From: Betaproteobacteria bacterium UBA5216
Lineage (GTDB): Bacteria; Pseudomonadota; Gammaproteobacteria; Burkholderiales; SG8-41
Length of the DNA stretch: 16,640 nucleotides
Assembly: GCA_002412495.1 (NCBI GenBank)
Contig: DHVE01000135.1
Location: forward strand, 1 to 16,640
Reading direction: 5' to 3'
The translations under genes and the position numbers were made by a program. How positions within the stretch are numbered: the first letter of the stretch is position 1; every line of letters starts with the position of its first letter. Below, piece after piece: positions 1-7,069 of this stretch. The notes under the pieces were generated by a model. That model saw only the letters and a list, made by a program, of their open reading frames with translations, made no database searches and had not been told where the DNA came from.

Positions 1-9
1 CATACCACG

Positions 10-38
10 TTGGACAAGGCTGGCCATTGCACTAAAGT
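10..38 (+). promoter_or_regulatory. Possible promoter of the toxin-antitoxin pair
   Basis: TTGGAC at 10-15 matches five of six bases of a sigma-70 -35 box. After 17 nt comes TAAAGT (33-38), which matches four of six bases of a -10 box. This would place the transcript start just before the TTG proposed as the toxin start at 55. It rests on consensus matching alone, and the left edge of the window hides anything further upstream. Confidence 0.22.
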
Positions 39-54
39 AACATATAGGTTACCA

Positions 55-399
55 TTGACAACCTCAAATATCGAAGTTGTTGAGTATTGCGACGAGGCAG
101 GAAAATCGCCTTTTGCGCGCTGGCTTCTGGAACTGGATACACATGCTTCAGCAAAAGTCTTTACGGCGCTTTATCGCATGGAGCAAGGCAACTTCTCGAA
201 TGTCAAAGGCGTCGGTAGCGGTGTATTGGAATACAAAATTGATTTCGGGCCGGGTTACCGGGTGTACTTTGGCAAAGATGGTGAAACACTGGTCATATTG
301 CTCGGCGGCAGCGCTAAAAAGCGCCAGAGCGCGGCCATAGCCAAGGCTATCGAGACGTGGGCTGAATACAAACGGCAGAAAAAGCAGGCGACGAAGTAG
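55..399 (+). CDS. RelE/HigB-like type II toxin (addiction module killer protein)
   Basis: This is a small basic protein of the RelE/ParE superfamily, in the Gp49-like 'addiction module killer' branch. Members are toxins, usually ribosome-dependent mRNA interferases, held inactive by a cognate antitoxin. Family hallmarks visible are an N-terminal VVEYCDEAGKSPFARWL, then QGNFSNVKGVGSGVLEYKI, then FGPGYRVYFGKDG and VILLGGSAKKRQ, and a basic C-terminus (YKRQKKQATK). The TTG at 55 is preferred (114 aa) because family proteins begin a few residues before the VxEY segment and AGG lies 6 nt upstream. A TTG at 10 is an alternative that adds 15 unconserved residues, and the frame is open to the window edge. 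The antitoxin gene starts 11 nt after the stop codon, a typical co-transcribed pair. The family is clear; toxicity is inferred. Confidence 0.85.
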   Translation: MTTSNIEVVEYCDEAGKSPFARWLLELDTHASAKVFTALYRMEQGNFSNVKGVGSGVLEYKIDFGPGYRVYFGKDGETLVILLGGSAKKRQSAAIAKAIETWAEYKRQKKQATK

Positions 400-410
400 G
401 GAGCACACTC

Positions 411-731
411 ATGGCACTTACGCGAAATTTCAGAGAAACCCTTGTCGCGAAAATCCAGCGCGATCCTAGGTTTCATCAGGCCATGTTCACCGAAGCCATC
501 AATGCCTACCTGTCAGGCGACACGGGCACCGGTAAAGCGATGCTGCGCGATCTAGTCAATGCCACCATCGGTTTCGAAGGCTTGGCGCTGGCGACCAAAA
601 AGCCCAGCAAAAGCCTGCACCGCATGCTCGCGCCGCGTGGCAACCCGAATACCGAAAATTTCTTTGATATCGTGAACGCGTTACAAAAAAAAACGCGGGT
701 AACGTTACGGGTTACCGCTCGCTCAAGCTGA
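411..731 (+). CDS. HTH antitoxin partner (HigA-like / addiction module antidote)
   Basis: A 106-aa helix-turn-helix protein resembling predicted antidote regulators that pair with Gp49/RelE-type toxins. After an N-terminal segment with a double-acid/aromatic pattern comes an HTH-like region, roughly residues 45-85 (FEGLALATKKPSKSLHRML, then NPNTENFFDIVNALQ). By family knowledge it should bind and neutralise the toxin and repress its own promoter. The start is supported by AGGGAG at 398-403, overlapping the toxin stop codon, with 7 nt to the ATG, so translation is probably coupled. A run of nine A at 685-693 lies inside the coding sequence near the 3' end and is a possible slippage site. The gene ends 16 nt from the convergent stop of Bug protein 1. 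Confidence 0.85.
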   Translation: MALTRNFRETLVAKIQRDPRFHQAMFTEAINAYLSGDTGTGKAMLRDLVNATIGFEGLALATKKPSKSLHRMLAPRGNPNTENFFDIVNALQKKTRVTLRVTARSS

Positions 732-747
732 GACGCGCAGCCACGCA

Positions 748-1767
748 CTACTGCGGCTGTATCCCCGCCGCCTTGGCCACCGCCACGTACCGCTCGTAAT
801 CCTCTTTCAGGAATTTCGCAAATTCCTCCGGTGTGCTGCCGACCGGTTCGAGATTCAGTTGCGTGAAACGTTCGCGCACGTCCGCCGACTGCACCATCTG
901 CTTCACCGCCGCGTAAAGTTTGTCCACGACCGGCTTTGGCATGCCGCGCGGTCCGTATAGTCCGTACCAGCCCGTTGATTCGTAGCCCTTCAATCCGGAT
1001 TCATCCACCGTCGGCACGTTGGGCAATTGGGGCGTGCGCTTCAAACCCGTGAATGCCAGTGGTCGCAAGCGCCCCGCCTGCACCAGCGGCACCACCACCG
1101 GACTGGGGCCGAACATCAGCGGCACCTGGCCGCCGAGCAGATCGCTGACAGCCGGGCCGGCGCTGCGATAAGGCACGTGTGTCAACTTCACGCCCGCCAT
1201 CGCTTCGAATTGCGCGCCCGCGATGTGCGTGGAGTTGCCCCAGCCGGCCGAGACGTAAATCATCTTGCCGGGGTTGGCTTTCGCAAAATCGATCAGTTGT
1301 TGCAGCGTTTGCACCGGCACCGAGGGATGCACCACGATCACCAGCCCGCTGGAGTTGCAAATGTGGCTCACCGGCGTGAAATCGCGGAAGGTGTCGTACG
1401 GCAGTTTTTTGTACACCACCGGGTTGATGGTGTGGCCGCCCGCGGTGGTGAGCAAGGTGTAACCATCGGCGGGCGCTTTGGAAACCACCTCGGTGCCGAT
1501 GATGTAATTGGCGCCGGGGCGATTGTCGACGACGACGTTATGTCCGAGATAGCTGCCGAGCTTTTGCGCGGTGATGCGGCCCACCACGTCAACCGCGCCG
1601 CCGGGGGCGACCGGTACCACCAGGCGGATCGGGCGCGCGGGATAGGTTGACTGCGCGTGTGCAAAACCGATGCACGACAACAGCCCTGTCAACACGAAAA
1701 CCCACTTCAGCAAGCGTGTCGTTCCCCCGCGGAAACGACGATGTGGTGTATTAACGCCAGCGCTCAT
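748..1767 (-). CDS. Bug/TctC-family periplasmic solute-binding protein 1
   Basis: This 339-aa exported protein belongs to the Bug (Bordetella uptake gene)/TctC family, the periplasmic binding proteins of tripartite tricarboxylate transporters and relatives. They bind carboxylates, amino acids or aromatic acids in a Venus-flytrap fold. A basic N-terminus and hydrophobic core end in FAHA at residues 35-38, a likely signal peptidase site. The mature protein starts with the family pattern YPARPIRLVVPVAPGG, followed by VVDNRPGA and ADGYTLL. GGGAG lies about 8 nt before the ATG. No TctA/TctB genes are nearby, so this is an orphan Bug protein. It is the third gene of a probable unit with the GST (32 nt upstream) and the Sir2 gene. 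The substrate cannot be predicted. Confidence 0.93.
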   Translation of the reverse strand: MSAGVNTPHRRFRGGTTRLLKWVFVLTGLLSCIGFAHAQSTYPARPIRLVVPVAPGGAVDVVGRITAQKLGSYLGHNVVVDNRPGANYIIGTEVVSKAPADGYTLLTTAGGHTINPVVYKKLPYDTFRDFTPVSHICNSSGLVIVVHPSVPVQTLQQLIDFAKANPGKMIYVSAGWGNSTHIAGAQFEAMAGVKLTHVPYRSAGPAVSDLLGGQVPLMFGPSPVVVPLVQAGRLRPLAFTGLKRTPQLPNVPTVDESGLKGYESTGWYGLYGPRGMPKPVVDKLYAAVKQMVQSADVRERFTQLNLEPVGSTPEEFAKFLKEDYERYVAVAKAAGIQPQ

Positions 1768-1799
1768 GCAATCTCCCGCCGTTCAATGTGATGTCACTC

Positions 1800-2390
1800 T
1801 CAGCGCGCCGCCCACCCCGGCAGCTTTTTGCAACGCTCCATCCATTTGACGATCGCGGGGTAATCCTCCAGCGCCACCTTGGCTTCCGGCGCGGTTTCGA
1901 TGTACGGAAAACACGCGGGCTCCGCGATCGTGGGACGCCCCAGCGCCAACCAGTCGTTCTTTTTCAAATGCGCCTCCATCACGTCCATCGCGACACGTCC
2001 GAAGGCTTGCCCGTCTTCCAGCGAGCCGAGCGTCCAGCGGCCCTGCAGCACGCCGCGGCGCGCGTACTGCAAGCCGCATTGAATCTCCGTGGCCGCCAGC
2101 GCGACCCATTGCATCACTTCGGCCATGCCTGCCGCGTCGGTGGGCAACCATTGTTCGCCGCCATATTTGCGCGCGATGTACACGAGACACGCCGCGGAAT
2201 CCCAAATCACCTTGCCGTCGTCCTCGATCGCCGGCACTTCGCCGCGCGGGTTGATTTTCAAGAACTCGGCGCTTTTGTGCTGTTTGTTTTTAAGATCGAT
2301 GATCACCACTTCGTGCGGCACTTTCAGCAGCGATAAAAAAATTCGCAGCTTGTAGGAATTGCCCGATATCGTGCCCAGATACGCTTTCAT
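1800..2390 (-). CDS. Glutathione S-transferase family protein
   Basis: A 196-aa cytosolic glutathione transferase. The N-terminal thioredoxin-like domain (about residues 1-76) contains a Ser-rich active-site loop (SGNSYK, residues 9-14) where a Ser or Asn would activate glutathione. It also has the cis-Pro motif EVPAI (Pro53) and the glutathione-binding Asp64-Ser65. The C-terminal part is an all-helical domain with the conserved hydrophobic capping region (EDYPAIVKWMERC). GGAG lies 6 nt before the ATG. The Sir2 gene stops 57 nt upstream and Bug protein 1 starts 32 nt downstream, all on the same strand, suggesting co-transcription. Bacterial GSTs of this kind serve in detoxification or in ring and dehalogenation steps of aromatic catabolism. 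Which applies here is unknown. Confidence 0.93.
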   Translation of the reverse strand: MKAYLGTISGNSYKLRIFLSLLKVPHEVVIIDLKNKQHKSAEFLKINPRGEVPAIEDDGKVIWDSAACLVYIARKYGGEQWLPTDAAGMAEVMQWVALAATEIQCGLQYARRGVLQGRWTLGSLEDGQAFGRVAMDVMEAHLKKNDWLALGRPTIAEPACFPYIETAPEAKVALEDYPAIVKWMERCKKLPGWAAR

Positions 2391-2416
2391 GTCATGCTCC
2401 GTTGTTATGTAACCAG

Positions 2417-2426
2417 TTGTTTTTAA
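2417..2426 (-). repeat. Dispersed intergenic motif TTAAAAACAA, copy 1
   Basis: In the 57-nt gap between the Sir2 stop and the GST start, the minus strand carries AACTTTAAAAACAA, identical over 14 nt to the copy near 6021-6034. Three further copies of the 10-nt core occur in other intergenic gaps here. Function is unknown; AT-rich promoter/UP-element or transcript-end roles are possible. Confidence 0.45.
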
Positions 2427-2447
2427 AGTTTTTTATAAATACGTGTT

Positions 2448-3200
2448 TCACGCGCCACACACGTACGGCAGCGCTTCACCTATGGACGTGTTTAACACCG
2501 CATCGGCCATATCGTCAAACTGCGTGGGCTGCGCGTTCAGGATCACCAGCTTCGCGCCCGCCTGTTTTGCCAGCGGCACCGCGCCCGCCACCGGGTACAC
2601 CTGCAAGGTGCTGCCGATGGCCAACAGCACGTCGGCCTCGCGCGCCACCTGCATCGCGCGATCAATCACCGCCGGCACCAGCGCCTGCCCGAATGAAATC
2701 GTATCGCTTTTCAAAATGCCGCCGCATGTCTTGCATTCCGGATCCGCCTCGCCCGCGCGCAAACGCGGAATCAGCGCCTGCATGTCGTCGCGCCAGCCGC
2801 ACGACAGGCACACCACCTTGCGCATGGTGCCATGCACCTCGATAACTTTTTCTGGTGGTATGCCCGATACCTGATGCAGGCCGTCGGTGTTCTGCGTGAC
2901 CAGCGCGTGCAGCTTGCCGCGTTTTTCCAGTTCAACCAGCGCGAGATGGCCCGTGTTCGGTTTGGCTTTCCAGGCCGGGCTTTCCAGACGACTTTGCCAC
3001 GCCAGCTTGCGCACCTCCGGGTCGGACACGTAATAGCGAATGTCCGACATTCTTTCGGCCAGCGGATTTTTCGTCCACACACCCTGCGGCCCGCGAAAAT
3101 CCGGAATGCCGGAGTCGGTTGAAATGCCCGCGCCGGTGAGTGCCACCACGCGCGTCGCGCCGGCGATCCAGCCGCGCACTTGATCGATGGGAGTTGTCAT
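2448..3200 (-). CDS. Sir2-family NAD-dependent protein deacylase (sirtuin)
   Basis: A 250-aa sirtuin that removes acyl groups from lysines while converting NAD+ to nicotinamide and O-acyl-ADP-ribose in the cytoplasm. Visible motifs are the NAD-binding TGAGIS and GIPDFRG, then TQNTDGLHQVSG, the catalytic His123 in EVHGT, four zinc cysteines (C131, C134, C156, C159) and the NAD-binding AIGSTLQVYP. The ATG at 3200 is preferred; a GTG at 3212 in the same frame would add four residues. The gene heads a probable minus-strand unit with GST and Bug protein 1. The FRGPQGVW stretch is not followed by the Tyr-x-x-Arg pocket of SIRT5/CobB-type desuccinylases. Deacetylation or another acyl preference is therefore more likely, but that is inference. 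Confidence 0.93.
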   Translation of the reverse strand: MTTPIDQVRGWIAGATRVVALTGAGISTDSGIPDFRGPQGVWTKNPLAERMSDIRYYVSDPEVRKLAWQSRLESPAWKAKPNTGHLALVELEKRGKLHALVTQNTDGLHQVSGIPPEKVIEVHGTMRKVVCLSCGWRDDMQALIPRLRAGEADPECKTCGGILKSDTISFGQALVPAVIDRAMQVAREADVLLAIGSTLQVYPVAGAVPLAKQAGAKLVILNAQPTQFDDMADAVLNTSIGEALPYVCGA

Positions 3201-3303
3201 GAATGCCTGCACCGCCTGTTATTAACCAAAACAAGTGAAGCATGCCACGACTTTACAATCGCCGCATCCCGACTTAGAGTGCCTGACGACTATTCAAATT
3301 GTT

Positions 3304-3329
3304 CCCTCGCCCCGCTTGCGGGGAGAGGG
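3304..3329. repeat. REP-like GC-rich palindrome
   Basis: Two 12-nt arms (CCCTCGCCCCGC and GCGGGGAGAGGG) pair with a single mismatch around a TT loop. They are followed by TTAGGGTGAGGGG, the usual tail of a REP/BIME-type intergenic repeat found in many proteobacteria. It lies between the divergent Sir2 and hydrolase genes. The REP label is by resemblance; copy number in the genome was not counted. Confidence 0.6.
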
Positions 3330-3379
3330 TTAGGGTGAGGGGCTGGTGGATCTTGCCGCAATGGCAAAATTGCACGCCT

Positions 3380-3411
3380 CATGTATTCATGTATTCATGT
3401 ATTCATGTATT
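3380..3411. repeat. Tandem repeat, four exact copies of CATGTATT
   Basis: Four perfect copies of the 8-nt unit CATGTATT run uninterrupted, ending 28 nt before the hydrolase start codon. A TTTAAT -10-like hexamer (3416-3421) follows immediately. An 8-nt unit not divisible by three, placed upstream of a start codon, could alter promoter spacing if copy number varies. It does not lie in the coding sequence with the start chosen here. Confidence 0.85.
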
Positions 3412-3439
3412 CCAGTTTAATCCCACGGAGTTTCAAATC

Positions 3440-4825
3440 ATGACGCCTCAAGAAAAAGCCGCGATACTGGCTTCATTGCCCGTACGTCCCGATGAAAACC
3501 CTTTCGCCGTCACCATCGGCGGCTTTTACCGTCGCTGGTTCAATCTGGTCAATGATCTGCAAGCGTTGATCGACACGGTACCGCAGATCAAAAGCACCGA
3601 AGACGAAGACTGGGTGCCCGCCTGGAGCGCCGTCGCCGAACGCTATGAAAAGCGCGCGGACGAAGCGCTGGCGCGCGGCGACAAGGCCGAAGCCCGCAAG
3701 AATTTCCTGGAAGCCAAGACATTTTATTCGCTGGCGAGGTTTCCCGCGCCGTATCATTCCGGCTCGGCCATTTGCCCGCCCGACATGAGCCCGATCAAGG
3801 CGCGCTCGTATCAAAAATATCTCAATTGTTTTCACAAGGCCACCGCGCTGCGCGACGAGGCGCAGATTGAATTGCGCGTCAAACGCGACGGCAAGGAAGC
3901 GGTCGGTTATCTCCGCTTGCCCAAGGGCGCTTCCGCGAAAAACAAAGTGCCCGCCGTACTGGTGATGTGTGGTGGCGACATGTACAAAGAGGATCGCGAA
4001 AAATATGCCGACGGCGCCACCGGCGAAGGCATGGCGGCGCTGGTGGTCGATGCGCCCGGCACCGGGCAAACCTCGTTTGCGCACGCGCCGGAATCCATAG
4101 TCGCGTGGCAGGCCGCGCTGGATGCCCTGCAAGCCCGCCCCGAAATCGACGGCAATCGCCTCGGCGCGTTTGGCGTCTCGCGCGGCGGTCTGTGGGTGAT
4201 GCGGCTCGGCGCACAAGACAAACGCATCAAGGGCCTGATCTCCTGCGCGCCCGGCGGTGTGGGGTACTGGGGCACCGATGAAGAACGCGCCGAAATCCGC
4301 AAGGCCGCGTTCGAGCGCTACAAGACCAACTGGTTCGGCCCGCGCGGCACCAAACCCGAGCCGAAAGAAATGACCGAAGAAGATCAACGCAAGGAGTTCC
4401 TGCGCTGGTCTTTAAAAGACAACGGCCTGCTCGACAACCTCACCATGCCGATGTTTCTGGTCAACGGTAAAGTCGATCACCTCACGCCGATTGGCAATCT
4501 GTACATGGCATTGGAAAGCGGGCCGCCCGCAGGACGCGTCGCGCGCGTGTATCCGGACGATGGCCACATCGCCGCGCGCAACGAGCGCGAGTGGGGGCCG
4601 GCGGCGTGGAAGTGGCTCGCGGGCGTTTTAATGGAAGGCATGAAGCCGGCGGCTGCCACACCCGCCAAAGCCTCCCAAGCTGCGAAGAAACGCACGCCGG
4701 CAAAAGCCGCGGGCAAAACCAGGGGCGCGGCGAAAAAGGTGGTTCGGAAAGCCGTGAAAAAGCCCACCGCGAAAACAAAGAACGCAAAGAAAACCAATAA
4801 AACAACAAAAGCCAGGAAAAAATAA
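3440..4825 (+). CDS. Alpha/beta hydrolase with histone H1-like Lys/Ala-rich tail
   Basis: A 461-aa alpha/beta hydrolase with a helical N-terminal region of about 180 residues ahead of the catalytic domain, resembling FrsA/2,6-dihydroxypseudooxynicotine-hydrolase-type enzymes. The likely triad is Ser247 in GVSRGG, Asp346 in GKVDHLTP and His376 in DDGHIA. Residues 402-461 form an unusual Lys/Ala/Pro/Thr-rich tail (for example PAKASQAAKKRTPAKAAGK) like histone H1-like bacterial proteins. The ATG at 3440 has CGGAG 9 nt upstream. An in-frame extension to 3299 would translate the REP element and the 8-nt tandem repeat and is rejected. No signal peptide is visible. The substrate is unknown; ester or C-C bond hydrolysis is possible. 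Confidence 0.88.
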   Translation: MTPQEKAAILASLPVRPDENPFAVTIGGFYRRWFNLVNDLQALIDTVPQIKSTEDEDWVPAWSAVAERYEKRADEALARGDKAEARKNFLEAKTFYSLARFPAPYHSGSAICPPDMSPIKARSYQKYLNCFHKATALRDEAQIELRVKRDGKEAVGYLRLPKGASAKNKVPAVLVMCGGDMYKEDREKYADGATGEGMAALVVDAPGTGQTSFAHAPESIVAWQAALDALQARPEIDGNRLGAFGVSRGGLWVMRLGAQDKRIKGLISCAPGGVGYWGTDEERAEIRKAAFERYKTNWFGPRGTKPEPKEMTEEDQRKEFLRWSLKDNGLLDNLTMPMFLVNGKVDHLTPIGNLYMALESGPPAGRVARVYPDDGHIAARNEREWGPAAWKWLAGVLMEGMKPAAATPAKASQAAKKRTPAKAAGKTRGAAKKVVRKAVKKPTAKTKNAKKTNKTTKARKK

Positions 4826-4873
4826 CGGCAAACGCTTCGCCGGTTCCAGCCTCGCGTGCCGGACTACGACAAA

Positions 4874-5845
4874 CTACTTCAGTCCCGCCTCTTTAACCAG
4901 CCGCACGTAGCGGTCGTATTCGACCTGCATGAGTTTGCCGAACGCCGCCGGCGTGGTGTCGTTCGGAATCTCGGCGCCGCCTTTGGCCAGCGCCTCGCGA
5001 ATTTTCGCGTCGCGCAGCAGCCTGGCGATATCGTCATGCAGTTGCGTGACGATGACGTTCGGCACGCCCACCGGGCCGACCAGTCCGAACCAGCCGTCCG
5101 ACGTGGCCTCCGGCAATCCGGCCTCTTTCATGGTGGGCAGATCGGGCCACGCCGAAGCGCGCTTGGAGCCGCTCACCGCCAGCGCGCGCAAACGCCCTTC
5201 GCGCACAATGGGCGAGGCGGAAGGCACGGTAAACAGCAGGAAATGCACGCGGTCCGACATGGTTTCGGTAATCGCATCGCCGATGAACTTAAACGGGATG
5301 TGCACCGATTTCGCCTTCGCGGCGCGATTGAAAATTTCGCCCGCGATGTGCGCGAGCGAGCCCACGCCCAGGGATGCGTAGTTGTATTTCCCGGGGTTGT
5401 TCCGCAGCAGCGTGGCGAGGTCCAGCACGTTTTTCACCGGCAGGTTCGGTGACACCACCAGCAGATTCGGCACCAGCGCAATGCCCGCCACCGGCGTGAA
5501 ATCCTTCACCGGGTGGTACGGCGGATTCGGATTGAGCAACGCCGCCATGGTGTGAGGCGGCGCAATCATCACCATCGTATAACCATCCGCGGTCGCCTTG
5601 GCGCCCAGACCGCTGCCGATCAAGCCGCCCGCGCCCGGCCGGTTATCAATGACGATTTGCTGTTTGTACACATCCGACAACGGCACGCTGAGCGTGCGCG
5701 CGATAAAGTCGCTGGCGGTGCCGGGCGGCAGCGGCACGATCACGCGTATCGGCCGCTGCGGATAATCCGCCGCGCCCGCGAGACCCGCTTGCAGCAGCAC
5801 CCCCGCCGCGAAACACTTCAGTCGTACGCCCGTCAGTCTGAACAT
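4874..5845 (-). CDS. Bug/TctC-family periplasmic solute-binding protein 2
   Basis: A 323-aa second Bug protein, clearly a paralogue in layout of the one at 748-1767. A signal peptide (MFRLTGVRLK, then a hydrophobic stretch to AGA at residues 23-25) precedes ADYPQRPIRVIVPLPPG. Further family blocks are VIDNRPGAGG, ADGYTMVMI, the middle region LAHIAGEIFN, and GLVGPVGVP near the C-terminus. The ATG at 5845 has AGGAGA about 5 nt upstream. A longer open frame to 6034 has no signal peptide at its N-terminus and was not used. The gene is divergent from the cupin gene across 286 nt and convergent with the hydrolase gene. No transporter membrane subunits are adjacent. The ligand is unknown; an organic acid handled by neighbouring enzymes is a guess. 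Confidence 0.93.
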   Translation of the reverse strand: MFRLTGVRLKCFAAGVLLQAGLAGAADYPQRPIRVIVPLPPGTASDFIARTLSVPLSDVYKQQIVIDNRPGAGGLIGSGLGAKATADGYTMVMIAPPHTMAALLNPNPPYHPVKDFTPVAGIALVPNLLVVSPNLPVKNVLDLATLLRNNPGKYNYASLGVGSLAHIAGEIFNRAAKAKSVHIPFKFIGDAITETMSDRVHFLLFTVPSASPIVREGRLRALAVSGSKRASAWPDLPTMKEAGLPEATSDGWFGLVGPVGVPNVIVTQLHDDIARLLRDAKIREALAKGGAEIPNDTTPAAFGKLMQVEYDRYVRLVKEAGLK

Positions 5846-6024
5846 TGCTCTCTCCTGCCCCGTGTTATTACCTGGAACTGCCGCCCTTTGCACGCTATGC
5901 TTTATTGTCCCACACCGCGCCGCCAGCTCACCAATCGTAAGCTGGCACATTGGGCGGCCCAGAAAAATGCCGACACGCGTACCAACCGTCGGCAGCCCAT
6001 CAAAACACGTTAAAATAAATAACT

Positions 6025-6034
6025 TTAAAAACAA
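6025..6034 (+). repeat. Dispersed intergenic motif TTAAAAACAA, copy 2
   Basis: Plus-strand core in the 286-nt divergent gap between Bug protein 2 and the cupin gene, within AACTTTAAAAACAATCGCTT. The right flank (CGCTTA) resembles the ATGCTTA flank of the copy at 9581. The rest of this gap (5846-6131) shows no convincing promoter hexamers beyond AT-rich stretches. Confidence 0.45.
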
Positions 6035-6070
6035 TCGCTTACTCCGCGCACCCTACACACCAGGCACAGG

Positions 6071-6094
6071 GTCTCACCGGCGCTTGCATGAGAC
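6071..6094. promoter_or_regulatory. Palindrome GTCTCA-N12-TGAGAC upstream of the cupin gene
   Basis: Perfect 6-nt inverted half-sites are separated by 12 nt, and the outer GGG/CCC can also pair if one A bulges. It lies 38-61 nt before the cupin start. It could be an operator for an unseen regulator of the divergent pair, or a leader hairpin. No regulator gene is adjacent. Confidence 0.28.
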
Positions 6095-6131
6095 ACCCTC
6101 GCCACCGCAGGCCCCATCAGGAGAAAACATA

Positions 6132-7010
6132 GTGGCTCTTACCCTTAACGAAAGCAGTGTTGCCGCCGAATCCATCGCGGCGCACGTCAAACGCCAGCCG
6201 CTACTCACTGCGGCGCACACGCGCGATGGCAAGGTGCTGCTGGATCGTCTCACTGTCGAAGCCGGCGGGACGCACGCGCTCGCCATCGGCGCGGGCGATC
6301 TCGCGTGGGTACAGATACTCGACGGCGCGGCCTCGCTCACACATGCCGGCGCCCCTGGCACGGCGTCAGTCGATACATCGCCCACTTCATCACTCACGCC
6401 GTCGCATATCGTTTTTCTGCCACCGGGATTCAGCGGCACGCTCGCATCACCCGCAGGTTCGGCGGGCGTTACGCTGCTCTACGCCACCGTGCCCCACGCC
6501 GCGCGCTTTGACCCCGCGTTCACGCAGTCGCCGCCGCCCTTCAGGATCATCGACTGGACACGCGAGCCGGTGCTCGATTCCGAACACGACGCACGCAAGC
6601 GCATTTACCTCGCAACGCCCAAACTGTTCGCCACCCACGCGATCAAGGGCGAGATGATTATTTATCCGCCCGGCACGCAAGCCGCCAATCATCATCATGT
6701 GGGCGCGGAGCATTTTATGTACGTGTTGAAGGGCGCCGGCACGGCGTTTGCCAATGAATCGCCGATCGCAGTACGCAAGGGTGACCTGATTTATTACGGC
6801 GACCAGGAGCGCCACTATCTGCGCGCCGGCAGCGAAGAAGACATGGTGTTTGTCGAGTTTTTTGTACCCGGCGAATACAAAACCGTGTGGGCGCCGGGCG
6901 CCGCCATCTGCACCTGGACGCCCACCGGGCGAAGCATCAGCGGCGAAAAGCCGGTGCGCGAGATCGCCCGGCACAGTTCCGCCGACGCGGAAATTCTGCA
7001 AAAAGTGTAG
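6132..7010 (+). CDS. Cupin-domain protein (probable metal-binding, bicupin-like)
   Basis: A 292-aa protein with a clear C-terminal cupin barrel (about residues 170-260). Motif 1 is PPGTQAANHHHVGAEH, with likely metal ligands His187 or His188, His189 and Glu193. Motif 2 is KGDLIYYGDQERHYL, with His228 as the fourth ligand. The N-terminal half has alternating beta-strand-like hydrophobic segments and looks like a second, ligand-poor cupin domain. The GTG at 6132 is chosen because AGGAGA lies 7 nt upstream (6119-6124) and conserved-looking sequence begins there. Upstream ATGs in this frame lack this support. Such proteins include gentisate-type dioxygenases, isomerases and sugar or keto-acid binders. 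Divergence from Bug protein 2 suggests a catabolic role, but no reaction can be assigned. Confidence 0.85.
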   Translation: MALTLNESSVAAESIAAHVKRQPLLTAAHTRDGKVLLDRLTVEAGGTHALAIGAGDLAWVQILDGAASLTHAGAPGTASVDTSPTSSLTPSHIVFLPPGFSGTLASPAGSAGVTLLYATVPHAARFDPAFTQSPPPFRIIDWTREPVLDSEHDARKRIYLATPKLFATHAIKGEMIIYPPGTQAANHHHVGAEHFMYVLKGAGTAFANESPIAVRKGDLIYYGDQERHYLRAGSEEDMVFVEFFVPGEYKTVWAPGAAICTWTPTGRSISGEKPVREIARHSSADAEILQKV

Positions 7011-7069
7011 CCGTCGCCAATTTTGAATCGGCCTGCCGCAGTGTTGCCAGTATTGTTACCATAGGCGTC

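Noticed and set aside
696..719. GGTAAC/GTTACC palindrome near the end of the antitoxin gene as a terminator
   Set aside because: It lies inside the coding sequence, the stem is short and no T-run follows; a coincidental palindrome is as likely.
3380..3411. The 8-nt repeats as a CRISPR array
   Set aside because: The units are far too short and have no spacers; it is a simple tandem repeat.
3473..4387. A 304-codon minus-strand open frame inside the hydrolase gene
   Set aside because: Antisense shadow of a gene with a complete catalytic triad; no motif of its own.
4826..4873. CGGC...GCCG pairing between the convergent hydrolase and Bug 2 genes as a terminator
   Set aside because: Only a 4-bp clean stem and no T-run.
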